From Clostridiales bacterium UBA1389 (GTDB lineage: Bacteria > Bacillota > Clostridia > Oscillospirales > CAG-382): a DNA stretch of 30,869 nucleotides. The stretch covers positions 1,648 through 32,516 of the forward strand of contig DBQR01000001.1 of assembly GCA_002305335.1 (NCBI GenBank). Direction: 5' to 3'. This document shows positions 22,087 to 30,869 of the stretch, one piece after another. Below the pieces are notes generated by a model that was not told where the DNA came from, did not search any database, and saw only the letters and a program-made list of their open reading frames with translations. The position numbers and the translations under genes were made by a program. How positions within the stretch are numbered: position 1 is the first letter of the stretch; every line of letters starts with the position of its first letter.

Positions 22087-23871
22087 ATGGCAGAGTTTTT
22101 GGGCGACTCCCGCAGGAGCCATTACTGCGGGACAATAAATGAATCAATAACAGGCAAAGAGGTTGCCGTTGCCGGCTGGTGTTCCAAACAGCGGGATCTG
22201 GGGCAGCTTATATTTATCGATTTACGGGACCGTACGGGGATTGTCCAGCTTGCCTTTGACGACAAGACAAACAGGGATTTATTTGAAAAGGCAGCCGGGG
22301 TGAGAAGCGAATTTGTGCTGTTTGCCAGGGGAATCGTTAGGGAACGCACCTCCAAAAACCCCAACATACCCACCGGGAATGTGGAAATTGCGGTGGAGGA
22401 GCTTAAGATATTGGCGTCCAGCGAAACGCCCCCCTTTGAAATTTCCGATTCCACCAACGCCGGTGAGGATTTACGGATGAAATACCGCTATCTTGACCTC
22501 CGCAGGCCTTCCCTTATGAACAACCTGATTTTCAGAAGCAGGGTTGCCAAGATAACCCGGGATTATTTTTACGAAAACGGCTTTGTGGAAATAGAAACCC
22601 CCATGCTTATTAAGTCCACCCCCGAAGGGGCAAGGGACTATCTTGTACCTTCAAGGATTCATAAGGGCTCCTTTTACGCCCTCCCCCAGTCGCCCCAGCT
22701 CTACAAGCAGCTTTCAATGGTGGCGGGGTTCGACCGGTATATCCAGATTGCCCGCTGTTTCCGGGATGAGGACCTGCGCGCCGACCGGCAGCCCGAATTC
22801 ACCCAGATCGACCTTGAAATGTCCTTTATCGATATGGAGGACATATTCGCCGTCACCGAAGGCTATATAAAGCGGCTTTTCAAAGAAGCTCTTGACGTGG
22901 ATATCCCCACCCCCATTCCCAGATACACCTATAAAGAGGTTATGGAACGCTTCGGCAGCGACAAGCCGGACATCAGGTTCGGAATGGAGCTTACCGACCT
23001 TACCGACATTGTAAAAAATTCCTCCTTTGCGGTGTTTGAATCCGCCATTACCGAGGGAGGAACGGTAAGGGGAATAAACGTTAAAAACAGCGCGGACAAG
23101 CTCACCCGCAAGGAAATCGACAAAATCACCGATTATGCCAAGGGCTGCGGGCTGACGGGGCTGTGCTATCTGAAATACGCCGACGGGGGCGTTACCGGCT
23201 CCTTTACGAAATTTATGACCGAAACCGAACTTGCCGGGATTAAAACAAGGACAAATGCCACCGACGGGGACGTGCTGCTTATCCTTGCCGACAAGAACGA
23301 AAGTCTGGTGCTTAACACCCTTGGCCTTATAAGGGTTATGATGGCAAACAGGACAGGCATAAAGCGGGAGGGTTATAAATTCCTGTGGGTTGTGGAAATG
23401 CCCTTCTTTGAATTTGACAAAGAATCCGGCGAATGGATGGCAATGCACCATCCCTTCACCTCCCCCCTTGACGAATGTTTGCCCTACCTTGAAACCGACA
23501 AGGCAAAGGTAAGGGCAAAGGCCTATGACCTGGTGTTGAACGGCATTGAGCTTTCCAGCGGCTCCATAAGGATAACCGACCCCCTGCTTCAGTCGAAAAT
23601 ATTCAAACTGTTAGGTCTTTCGGAGGAGGAGGCAAAGGCAAAATTCGGCTATCTCCTGGAAGCCTTTAAGTACGGCGCACCCCCCCACGGGGGAATGGCT
23701 CTGGGACTTGACCGGCTGGTTATGCAGATGCTTTCGGCTTCCTCGTTGCGGGAGGTTGTTGCCTTCCCCAAAATGCAGAACGCCAGCGAGCCCATGACCG
23801 AATGCCCCACCGGTGTAAACCGAAAGGCTCTTGACGAACTGGGGATAACACTTAAAGGAGAAATAACATGA
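22087..23871 (+). CDS. aspS: Aspartyl-tRNA synthetase, bacterial type
   Basis: Class II synthetase; 594 residues from the chosen start. Domains: N-terminal OB-fold anticodon-binding domain (about 15-105, GKEVAVAGWCSKQRDLG), catalytic core with motif 1, motif 2 (RCFRDEDLRADRQPEFTQID), the bacterial GAD insertion (about 285-400), and motif 3 (GMALGLDRLVMQML). GIELSSGSIRI precedes motif 3. Start choice: the ATG at 22087 has GGAAGGA 7 bases ahead, while the upstream in-frame ATG at 22069 has no ribosome site. hisS-aspS adjacency is classic in Firmicutes. Whether it also charges tRNA-Asn cannot be decided here. Confidence 0.97.
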   Translation: MAEFLGDSRRSHYCGTINESITGKEVAVAGWCSKQRDLGQLIFIDLRDRTGIVQLAFDDKTNRDLFEKAAGVRSEFVLFARGIVRERTSKNPNIPTGNVEIAVEELKILASSETPPFEISDSTNAGEDLRMKYRYLDLRRPSLMNNLIFRSRVAKITRDYFYENGFVEIETPMLIKSTPEGARDYLVPSRIHKGSFYALPQSPQLYKQLSMVAGFDRYIQIARCFRDEDLRADRQPEFTQIDLEMSFIDMEDIFAVTEGYIKRLFKEALDVDIPTPIPRYTYKEVMERFGSDKPDIRFGMELTDLTDIVKNSSFAVFESAITEGGTVRGINVKNSADKLTRKEIDKITDYAKGCGLTGLCYLKYADGGVTGSFTKFMTETELAGIKTRTNATDGDVLLILADKNESLVLNTLGLIRVMMANRTGIKREGYKFLWVVEMPFFEFDKESGEWMAMHHPFTSPLDECLPYLETDKAKVRAKAYDLVLNGIELSSGSIRITDPLLQSKIFKLLGLSEEEAKAKFGYLLEAFKYGAPPHGGMALGLDRLVMQMLSASSLREVVAFPKMQNASEPMTECPTGVNRKALDELGITLKGEIT

Positions 23872-24875
23872 TTCAGATAATAAACCTTTATAAAAATTAC
23901 GGCGACAAAAAAGCGGTGATTGATGTTTCCTTCAACATTGAATCGGGGGAAATAATGGGGTTTTTGGGGCCTAACGGTGCCGGAAAATCCACCACATTAA
24001 ACATTATAACCGGCTTTCTTTCGGCATCTAACGGTTCGGTAACCATCGACGGGATTGACATTCTCGAACATCCCCTTGAAGCCAAAAGGAAGATAGGATT
24101 CCTCCCCGAACAGCCCCCCCTGTACCCCGAAATGACGGTTAAGGAATACCTTAACTTCTGCTACAACCTTAAAAACTGCACCCTCCCCCGGAAGCAGCAT
24201 TTAAGGGAAATCTGCGAAGTGGTGAAAATAGTCGACGTTTATAACCGTATGATTAAAAACCTTTCCAAAGGCTACCGCCAGAGGGTGGGTATCGCCCAGG
24301 CTCTGATCGGCAACCCGGAGGTTCTGATATTCGACGAACCCACCATAGGCCTTGACCCCAGACAGATTATCGAAATCAGAAATCTTATCCGCCATCTCGG
24401 CAAAAACCATACGATTATTTTGTCAACCCACATACTCCCCGAAGTTCAGTCGGTGTGCGACCGGATAGTGGTTATAAACAAGGGGAGGATCGTGGCGAAC
24501 GAAAGAACCGAAAACCTTATAAACGCCGTTGAGGGCACAAGGCGGCTGATGGTAAAGATTGTGGGTCCCGAAGACAGCGTTCTCCAGCTTCTCCGGTCAA
24601 CCCCCGGCGTCAAGTATGCCGAAAAGTTAGGCAGACGGGACACCGATTCGGTAAGCTATCTTATCGAAAGCGAAGAACGGGTTGACGTAAGAAAGCCTTT
24701 GTTCTACGCCCTTTCAAAGGCTTCTTATCCTCTGGTCGGGCTGGAGGGGGACGAAATCAACCTTGAGGATATATTCATCCGTCTGGTTGAACCCGAAAAG
24801 AAGGAAAAGGGACAAAAACGCCGGAGACCTAACCCCTCCCAAGGTCAGGAATCTGCCGGGAAAGGAATGGAGTAA
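23868..24875 (+). CDS. ABC transporter ATP-binding protein, GldA-like
   Basis: A 335-residue ABC ATPase: Walker A GPNGAGKST (34-42), Q-loop region FLPEQPPLYPEMTV, signature LSKGYRQR (132-139), Walker B LIFDEP (153-158), and H-loop LSTHIL. Beyond the core (about 235-335) is a C-terminal domain with a degenerate beta-alpha fold and a basic, disordered tail (KKEKGQKRRRPNPSQ). The start overlaps the aspS stop (ATGA). The downstream permease and GldG-like genes identify it as the energy unit of a Gld-type (gliding-motility-named) ABC-2 system; in Clostridia this has no relation to gliding and its substrate is unknown. Confidence 0.9.
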   Translation: MIQIINLYKNYGDKKAVIDVSFNIESGEIMGFLGPNGAGKSTTLNIITGFLSASNGSVTIDGIDILEHPLEAKRKIGFLPEQPPLYPEMTVKEYLNFCYNLKNCTLPRKQHLREICEVVKIVDVYNRMIKNLSKGYRQRVGIAQALIGNPEVLIFDEPTIGLDPRQIIEIRNLIRHLGKNHTIILSTHILPEVQSVCDRIVVINKGRIVANERTENLINAVEGTRRLMVKIVGPEDSVLQLLRSTPGVKYAEKLGRRDTDSVSYLIESEERVDVRKPLFYALSKASYPLVGLEGDEINLEDIFIRLVEPEKKEKGQKRRRPNPSQGQESAGKGME

Positions 24876-24878
24876 GAA

Positions 24879-25601
24879 ATGTTTGCCATATACAAGCGTG
24901 AACTCAGGTCCTATTTTATAACCCCCATAGGCTATGTCTTTGCGGGTATGTTCCTTGCCGTTTCGGGGCTCTTGTTTTCCTTCACCATCCTTCAGGAAAA
25001 CAAGTCCGGCGACTATTCCTATGCGGGGGTGTACCAGTACTTCATTTACATGCTGTTTGTGTTTTCAATCCTCATACCCCTTTTGACAATGAAACTGCTT
25101 TCGGAGGAAAAAAAGCAGAAAACCGAACAGCTGCTTATAACCTCCCCCGTTTCCCTTACCGGGATAATAATGGCAAAATACCTTGCCGCCCTGACCATAT
25201 TCGCCGCAACTTTAGGGGTAAATTCCTTCAACTTCCTTCTCCTTGAAAAGTACGGTTCCCCCAACAAGGCAATACTGTTTTCCAACATTTTAGGGCTGTT
25301 TCTCATAGGCGCGGCCTTTATTGCGGTGGGGGTGTTTTTGTCCTCGTTAACCGAAAATCAGCTTATCGCCGCCGTTTCCTCGATAGCGGTGGAGGTGGCT
25401 CTGCTTTTAATCGGCATACTTGTAAACAAGATTGAACTTACCTTTGCAAGGCTGGTTTTAAGATGGTTTTCTGTACTTGACCGCTATCTCCCCTTTACGG
25501 GCGGATACTTCGATATTTCGGCAATCATTTATTTCATATCCTTTGCCGGAGTTTTCCTTTTCCTTACCATCCGCGTTTACGAAAAACGCCGCTGGTCGTA
25601 A
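24879..25601 (+). CDS. ABC-2 type permease, GldF-like
   Basis: A 240-residue membrane protein with six predicted hydrophobic helices and the ABC-2 permease pattern. It starts with FAIYKRELRSYFITPIGYVF, a hallmark of GldF/NosY-like permeases; KLLSEEKKQKTEQLLITSP is the cytoplasmic coupling helix; the end is a final helix and the basic RVYEKRRWS. It lies 3 bases after the ATPase gene and 37 bases before the GldG-like gene. As one copy per operon it presumably forms a homodimer with the ATPase pair. Confidence 0.9.
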   Translation: MFAIYKRELRSYFITPIGYVFAGMFLAVSGLLFSFTILQENKSGDYSYAGVYQYFIYMLFVFSILIPLLTMKLLSEEKKQKTEQLLITSPVSLTGIIMAKYLAALTIFAATLGVNSFNFLLLEKYGSPNKAILFSNILGLFLIGAAFIAVGVFLSSLTENQLIAAVSSIAVEVALLLIGILVNKIELTFARLVLRWFSVLDRYLPFTGGYFDISAIIYFISFAGVFLFLTIRVYEKRRWS

Positions 25602-25638
25602 GGAAATACCCGATTGTTAAGAAAGGCATGGTCAGACA

Positions 25639-27210
25639 ATGGGAAATGTAAAAAAACTAATTAAATCAAATAAATTCAAATACGGCTCCTATTCGGTGGT
25701 ATTCATTGCGGTGTTTGTCGCCCTTGTTATCGGGTTGAATTTAGTGGTGTCGTTTCTTGACGCCAAATATGACCTCAGAATAGACCTGACCGAAAACAAG
25801 CTTTATACAATAGGCCCCGATGTTGACAAGACACTGAAAACCGCCCTTGGGGACAAATATACGAATTTTGACCTAACCATAACCTTCTGTACCGACAGGG
25901 ATATGTTTGAATACTATGACACCGCCAATACCGAGGTCGCGTCCTTCTACACCTCCGTAAGGGATCTGGCGGAGGAATACGCGCGGATTTACGACGGCAC
26001 CGACGGAAAGGGTAAAATAACCGTAAACTATATAAACATTATTTCCGATCCGGATTCGGCGGAGAAAATCAAGAAGCAAACCCAGATGGATACCATTACA
26101 TGGAACAATATAATAATACAGAACAACGCCAACCTTAAATATTACCGGGTTTTAGCCTTTGAAGCCTTTTACAAAACCGCCTCGGAAACGGGAAGGCTGT
26201 ATGCGTTTCAGGGGGAAAACCGCTTTACCGCCTCAATAATCCAGTGCGTTGCCGCCGAAAATATGTCGGTGGCCTTATCGGTGGGGAACGGGGAAACCTA
26301 TTCCGCCCAGCTTAAGGAAATATTCGAACTTTCCACCCTTACGGTGGCGGAGGTTGACCTTCGAAAGGACGAAATTCCGGCGGACGCCAATATTCTTGTT
26401 ATTTCCGCCCCCAGATACGACTTCACCTACGGCGGTGAGGGAGGGGAAATAGAAAAGATTTCCGACTTCCTTTCGGACAAAACCACCTATCATTCCTTAA
26501 TCGTGTTTGTGGACGCCAATACTCCCGACCTTCCCCATCTCAGGGACTATATATGGGAGGAATGGGGACTCGACTATCTCCCCTACCACAAGATAACCGA
26601 TGCGGAAAATTCGGTTAAGGGTTCGGAATACCAGGCGGTTATAGGCAAATATTCCAGCGGGACCACCTCCTCCGCCGCCTATGTGCTTCACAGGATGGCA
26701 TCCTCCGCGGGGGTTCCCACCGTATTCAACAATGCGGTTGCCCTTAAGGCGGACACCGTCAGCTTAAGGAATATTTATGTAGAGGTTTCATTGACCGCCC
26801 ACCCCACGGCAAAAGTAACCTATAAGGAACAGGAAAGCGGCGAACTGGTTACCAAGAACGCCGAATCCTGCCCCCTGCTTGCAATTTCCACCTACCACAC
26901 ATATGCAAACGACAAAATCAATTACAATTCGGACAAGTACCAGTATGTAATGCTTGTGGGGTCCACAGACTTCGCCAAAGGCGACTATCTGGGGGAATCC
27001 TACGGCAACAAGGATATTATGTTTTCGGCAACCCGGGCGATGGCCACCGACAGGGTGTCTCTTGACATTAAAATTAAGGTGTTCGACGAGGCGGCATTAA
27101 CCCTAACCAGCGGCACCGCCAAAAAGCTTATGATACTTGTAACCTGCGCCATACCGGTGGTTATAATCATAATCGGCATCGGTGTGTTCCTTAAACGCAG
27201 ACATCTGTAA
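25639..27210 (+). CDS. GldG-like auxiliary membrane protein
   Basis: A 523-residue protein anchored at both ends: a transmembrane helix near residues 18-38 and another near 495-518 with a basic C-terminal RRRHL-like tail (KRRHL). The extracytoplasmic part begins DLRIDLTENKLYTIGPDVDK, the conserved entry of GldG/intraflagellar-transport-like ABC auxiliary proteins (LTxxKxYTLS-type), and includes ILVISAPRYDFTYGGEGG followed by EIEKISDFL, the second typical strand-helix pair. It is likely to associate with the permease and work on or near the envelope. The substrate is unknown. AAAGGCATGG precedes the start by a short, imperfect distance. Confidence 0.85.
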   Translation: MGNVKKLIKSNKFKYGSYSVVFIAVFVALVIGLNLVVSFLDAKYDLRIDLTENKLYTIGPDVDKTLKTALGDKYTNFDLTITFCTDRDMFEYYDTANTEVASFYTSVRDLAEEYARIYDGTDGKGKITVNYINIISDPDSAEKIKKQTQMDTITWNNIIIQNNANLKYYRVLAFEAFYKTASETGRLYAFQGENRFTASIIQCVAAENMSVALSVGNGETYSAQLKEIFELSTLTVAEVDLRKDEIPADANILVISAPRYDFTYGGEGGEIEKISDFLSDKTTYHSLIVFVDANTPDLPHLRDYIWEEWGLDYLPYHKITDAENSVKGSEYQAVIGKYSSGTTSSAAYVLHRMASSAGVPTVFNNAVALKADTVSLRNIYVEVSLTAHPTAKVTYKEQESGELVTKNAESCPLLAISTYHTYANDKINYNSDKYQYVMLVGSTDFAKGDYLGESYGNKDIMFSATRAMATDRVSLDIKIKVFDEAALTLTSGTAKKLMILVTCAIPVVIIIIGIGVFLKRRHL

Positions 27211-27245
27211 CAGGCTTTTCCGTTTACACTAAAGGGAGAATTATA

Positions 27246-29921
27246 ATGGACGAAAAGCAAAACCGTCAGACAGAAAACGAACAGGATAACAATCAGGATA
27301 ATATTCTGAATCAGAGCCCGGAAGACGAAAGGGAGTTCTTTGAACGCCAGTATTTTTCCGGTGACGCTTTAAAGGAAGCCGAAGGGAACGACGGCGAGGA
27401 AGAGCAGGAGTATTATGAAACCCTTGAACAGACCGGCGGGCGGAAGAAGGCAAAAGCCCCCACCGGCATGAAGGCAAGGATTATAGTGCTTACCGCGGTT
27501 TTCCTTGTGGCGGCAATCCTTCTCGGGGTTTACGAACTGTGGCTCAAGCCCTCTGCCAAAGGACCGGATTTTGCCGTTTACCGGCTTTCCGACAACTGCT
27601 ATACCATTTTAGGGCAGATAAACGACAAGGTTGAAATTCTATTCAAAGACACAAAGGAAACATTGGAAAACAGCGATTACGGCAAATTTGTGCTTGCCTT
27701 CGCCCGCACCTTTGAATATGAGTTCAAAAATGTGTCGGTGGTGTACGGGGAGGGAAATGCCTACTGTACCGTAAAGTCGTCGGACAAGTCCGAAACCTTT
27801 AACGAAGAGGAATTTTTCAACACCCTTGAAAACGGTACCCGGTTTTCCTTCAACGGGGAAATTCTGTTCGGCACAGCCATCCTTGAGGTTACCGGCAGAA
27901 ATGACCTGGGTAATGCCGAATCCTTTTTAAAGTGGGCGCTCCCCGGCTACGACCTTGACGGGGATATATTAAGTACCACCAACCGCCCCTTTGTTTATCC
28001 CAGCATAACCCGGGCTGACGTCAGCCATGTGATTATAACCAACAAATACGGCTCCTACAAAGCCTACCGGATAAAAAACGGGAACAAGTATTCTTCGGAA
28101 TTCTACTTTGAAAACGCCGAATTCTGTCAGTATGACCAGGAAAAATTCGCCGCTTTTATCGTCAACTGCACCTATATGCTGTCTTTGGGAAAGGTTCAGA
28201 ACCCTAAAAGCCTTTCGGACTACGGCTTGGGGTCCGAGGAGGAAGCCCAGGCGATTATCGAGCTTAACACCGTTGACGGGAAATATCATAAAATTTTAAT
28301 CGGCAACGAAATTCCTTCGACAAAAAGCTATTACGCCAAGTACTATAATAAAGATTTTGTATATATCCTTGACTCAAGCTACGGAGCGAATGTGCTTTCC
28401 CCCCTTACCGCCATTCTTACGGCGAATTTGGGCTATGTTATTTCCTCCCCCAACGACAGCTACTATATAAACGAGGTATTCATAAAGTATAACGACACAA
28501 ATACGGATTTGTATATAACCCAGAAGCAGGACCTGGTGCTGTCGTCTAATATGGAATCCTCCAGCACAAAGTCCACCATTAACGAAATTCTCCACGATAA
28601 AAAAAGGCTTAAAGGGGATTACGCCGACTGGACAAGCGACGCCAAAACCTTTATAGGGATGAAGTCCAAAGACGGCAAGGACATGGTTATTCAGATGAAT
28701 TTAACCAACTATGCCATAAAGACCAACGAGTACGGCATTAAGTTCGGCCTTGTAAGGGATTCTGCAAAAGGCGCATACCTCCCCGTTTCGGTTAAGGTGG
28801 AAGTCTATGCCCCCCAGAAAACAAACGACAGCGATGGCGAGGAATCGGGGGAAGAGCAACCCGCAGCCACATATGCGGAGGTGGGGAAAATCGATGTGTT
28901 CGATCAGGGAGAAGGCAGCTACAGGCAGTATGAGCTTAACTTCACCTATGACAAACCCATAAGGGCTATAAGGATTACAATCACCCCTTCGCCGGAGGGA
29001 AACTATGTGGTAATGGACGAGCTTACCGCCTATGCCGACGGCAAGGACGCCATCCCCAACGAGGCGGTAACCGGGGTATGGAAGATACTGTCCCCCGAAA
29101 ATTTCATCCACCCTGGCACCCACTATACCGTTCCCGACCCTTCCTCATTTTCGGACACCCTTTACGGTATAGCCACCCTGGTGGGGGATGAGGTGGTGGA
29201 ATACAATGTTTATAACGAGGACAGAACCGAGGAAGAAACCGAGGAACTTCTTAATAAATACTTCCTTGACGAACCCAACAAGGTAATCTACTACAAATAC
29301 CAGAACTATAAATCCTATATTTATGTTTCCTCTTTGCAAAAGAGCGAAACCGGGGACGAAAAATGGTATTATGCCTTTGCCACCGTCAGCTATACCGACG
29401 AAAAGGGAGAGGAATATAACTATTCCCCCAATACCATCGTTAAGATAAAGCATGACACCGCCCCCTATTTAGGCTGGTCGGTTTCCGACCTGGTTGACCG
29501 GTCTGCCTTTACCATGTATATCGACATGATAGACACCATTGAAATGGAGTTCGGAGGAAAAGAATACAAATTCGACCTCCTTGACACCAACGACGACGGC
29601 AAATTGGATAAAGTGGCCTATAATAACGGTTATGTGGACACCCAGAATTTCCGCCATTTGTATATTTCGGTGCTTGACTGTTCAAGAGCCGGCATCTATG
29701 CTCCCGCCGAAGAGGAGATAACCAAAGACAAGCTTATCTTCCGTTTTACCATGCATTCCGAGGTTAAGGACACCGAAATTAAGTTTTACCAGGTATCCTC
29801 CTCCAAGGTGCTTTACCAGATAAACGGGGAATATTCCGAATCCTATGTGCTTTATTCGGATATTTCCACGGTTATGAAAAACGTCATAAAGCTTATTAAC
29901 GGCGAAGAAGTACCCCGATGA
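27246..29921 (+). CDS. Large DUF4340-like membrane-anchored protein
   Basis: An 891-residue protein. Residues 1-75 are acidic and probably cytoplasmic, and one transmembrane helix lies at about 78-97. The rest is outside. Residues about 258-395 resemble a DUF4340 domain: SHVIITNKYGSYKAYRIKNG, then HKILIGNEIPSTKSYYAKY and FVYILDSSYG followed by NVLSPL. Residues about 512-598 look like a galactose-binding/discoidin-type beta sandwich (VSVKVEVYAP, RQYELNFTYDKPIRAIRITI, YVVMDELTAYADG). DUF4340 proteins commonly follow GldG-like genes, and this order is kept here. It is roughly twice the length of many family members. AAAGGGAG is about 8 bases before the ATG. The function is unknown. Confidence 0.8.
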   Translation: MDEKQNRQTENEQDNNQDNILNQSPEDEREFFERQYFSGDALKEAEGNDGEEEQEYYETLEQTGGRKKAKAPTGMKARIIVLTAVFLVAAILLGVYELWLKPSAKGPDFAVYRLSDNCYTILGQINDKVEILFKDTKETLENSDYGKFVLAFARTFEYEFKNVSVVYGEGNAYCTVKSSDKSETFNEEEFFNTLENGTRFSFNGEILFGTAILEVTGRNDLGNAESFLKWALPGYDLDGDILSTTNRPFVYPSITRADVSHVIITNKYGSYKAYRIKNGNKYSSEFYFENAEFCQYDQEKFAAFIVNCTYMLSLGKVQNPKSLSDYGLGSEEEAQAIIELNTVDGKYHKILIGNEIPSTKSYYAKYYNKDFVYILDSSYGANVLSPLTAILTANLGYVISSPNDSYYINEVFIKYNDTNTDLYITQKQDLVLSSNMESSSTKSTINEILHDKKRLKGDYADWTSDAKTFIGMKSKDGKDMVIQMNLTNYAIKTNEYGIKFGLVRDSAKGAYLPVSVKVEVYAPQKTNDSDGEESGEEQPAATYAEVGKIDVFDQGEGSYRQYELNFTYDKPIRAIRITITPSPEGNYVVMDELTAYADGKDAIPNEAVTGVWKILSPENFIHPGTHYTVPDPSSFSDTLYGIATLVGDEVVEYNVYNEDRTEEETEELLNKYFLDEPNKVIYYKYQNYKSYIYVSSLQKSETGDEKWYYAFATVSYTDEKGEEYNYSPNTIVKIKHDTAPYLGWSVSDLVDRSAFTMYIDMIDTIEMEFGGKEYKFDLLDTNDDGKLDKVAYNNGYVDTQNFRHLYISVLDCSRAGIYAPAEEEITKDKLIFRFTMHSEVKDTEIKFYQVSSSKVLYQINGEYSESYVLYSDISTVMKNVIKLINGEEVPR

Positions 29922-30682
29922 AAAGGCTTTTGGCTGTACTGTTATTGGCCGTAACCCTTTTATCCGCCTGCGGGGGAAGCCATGATTACGGCGTCGACGG
30001 AAAAATTATAACCGAAATACAGACCGCCTGCGAAAAGCTGACTTCGTTGTCCGCCTACAAAGCAAGGCTGTTTGTGCTGGAAATGAAATTTTCCCGAGAG
30101 GATGCCATCCTGATGTCCGCCCAGGGGTCTTACGAGGCCGAATTTACCGGTCAAACGCCCTATGTGTCCTCAACCTTTTCCCGGAAGGTTTTGGGTAACT
30201 CATCGGGAGTTAAGGTTTTATACAGAAACGGCGTTTCCACCACCACGGTCGGCGATAATGATAACGAAAAAGTTTATAAAGACAAGCTCACCCCCGAGGA
30301 GTTTTTCGGAAACATCATATATGTCAAACCCTTTGTTCCGGATAATAAATATATAAAGGGTATAGACAAGCTGGAATCAACCGAAGGGAAGGGATACAAG
30401 GTTTATCTTGACAAAGCCGAAGACGTGCTTTACCCTCTTATCGGGGACGATATATACGAAACCGCCATGATAAATAACCCCAAGTATGATATGATGAATA
30501 TTCAGAAAGCGTATATTTCGTATATTATCGATGAAAGCTCCGGCAGGATAAAGGATTTTGTTATGTCCTTTACTTTGAATATCTATGACACCCCGCCCTA
30601 TTACCCCGGCAAAAAACCCAATTATGAAGACTATAAGCTGGATATAAGGGTAAGTTTCAGGGTTGTTTTCGAACAGTTATAA
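29918..30682 (+). CDS. Lipoprotein of the Gld-like operon
   Basis: A 254-residue lipoprotein: signal peptide MKRLLAVLLLAVTLLSAC with lipidated Cys18, then a beta-rich domain with KARLFVLEMKFS, AQGSYEAEFTGQTPYVSSTF, and a C-terminal VMSFTLNIYDTPPYYP. The strand-rich layout with conserved segments for membrane or ligand contact suggests a LolA-like fold, but similarity is too weak to name a family. It starts inside the DUF4340-like stop (ATGA), so it is translationally coupled to it and is probably an exported component of the same assembly. Confidence 0.82.
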   Translation: MKRLLAVLLLAVTLLSACGGSHDYGVDGKIITEIQTACEKLTSLSAYKARLFVLEMKFSREDAILMSAQGSYEAEFTGQTPYVSSTFSRKVLGNSSGVKVLYRNGVSTTTVGDNDNEKVYKDKLTPEEFFGNIIYVKPFVPDNKYIKGIDKLESTEGKGYKVYLDKAEDVLYPLIGDDIYETAMINNPKYDMMNIQKAYISYIIDESSGRIKDFVMSFTLNIYDTPPYYPGKKPNYEDYKLDIRVSFRVVFEQL

Positions 30683-30806
30683 TTCATAAGAGATTTTCAA
30701 TTTTAATATTCAAAATTTTTTACAACAAAAAGCCGGTTCCCGTCTTTTTGCTTGTTTTATTGTTGTTTTTGTCCGGTGACGGTTTAGAAACAGAAAGGCG
30801 GGACAT
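30683..30806. other. AT-rich 3' flank of the Gld-like operon
   Basis: No gene is visible. A weak AT-only stem (AATTTT, 7-base loop, AAAATT at about 30700-30720) followed by TTTT could end the + strand transcript, but it has no GC pairs. A T-rich stretch with repeated GTTTT motifs follows. Confidence 0.4.
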
Positions 30807-30869
30807 AAAAAAGGCCTTCCCCTTGAGGGGAAGGTGGCAGCCGAAGGCTGACGGATGAGGGGCAGTACC
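30807..30869. repeat. Two-hairpin intergenic repeat, cut by the window edge
   Basis: A palindrome CCTTCCCC-TTGA-GGGGAAGG (30815-30834) followed by a second hairpin CAGCC-GAA-GGCTG (30838-30850) and ACGGATGAGGGG. I recognise this type (GGGGAAGG, then TGGCAGCCGAAGGCTG, then GATGAGG) as a family of dispersed intergenic elements in gut Clostridia genomes. On the - strand the first hairpin runs into GGCCTTTTTTATG, so it may also terminate a transcript coming from the right. Confidence 0.65.

Noticed and set aside
22714..23451. Long - strand open frame inside aspS
   Set aside because: Antisense shadow; Gly/His/Val-rich translation typical of reverse-complemented synthetase codons, no family resemblance.

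Overview
The window looks like chromosomal DNA of an endospore-forming Clostridia member, most likely Oscillospirales/Ruminococcaceae-like. This rests on a full-length spoIIE, a LysM-GH18 spore-type hydrolase, several near-consensus SigA promoters, Firmicutes-style Shine-Dalgarno sites, PyrR-type control of a uracil permease gene, and a hisS-aspS pair. No phage, transposon, CRISPR array, rRNA or tRNA was found. The genus assignment is inference.

Left (1-8.0 kb, + strand): the 3' part of an aspartate kinase gene opens the window and is followed, with overlapping ends, by a YigZ/IMPACT protein, MetF, a short cobalamin-dependent MetH and the tRNA methyltransferase TrmK. This is a methionine/one-carbon operon ending at a clear terminator. 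Next come a small PII-like protein with a CPA2 cation:proton antiporter, and a zinc-ribbon membrane protein with its own strong promoter.

Middle (8.0-19.4 kb, - strand): a Gfo/Idh/MocA oxidoreductase, spoIIE behind a Spo0A-type promoter, a LysM-GH18 hydrolase, an ACT-less homoserine dehydrogenase, the remains of a secreted dockerin-like protein gene, a Nif3-like protein, two related lipoproteins, and uraA-pyrR behind an attenuator leader. Most transcription units have an identifiable promoter and hairpin terminator.

Right (19.4-30.7 kb, + strand): a promoter divergent from pyrR drives a MinD-like ATPase gene, then a methylglyoxal-synthase-fold protein whose catalytic residues are replaced, hisS, aspS, and a five-gene envelope module: ABC ATPase, ABC-2 permease, GldG-like protein, a large DUF4340-like protein and a lipoprotein. 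The genes are tightly packed, several with overlapping ends. The window ends in a two-hairpin intergenic repeat.

The most interesting items are the apparently inactive MgsA-like protein beside MinD, the PII-like/antiporter pair, the Gld-like module in a spore former, the spoIIE promoter with an exact Spo0A box at 21-bp spacing, and the PyrR attenuator.
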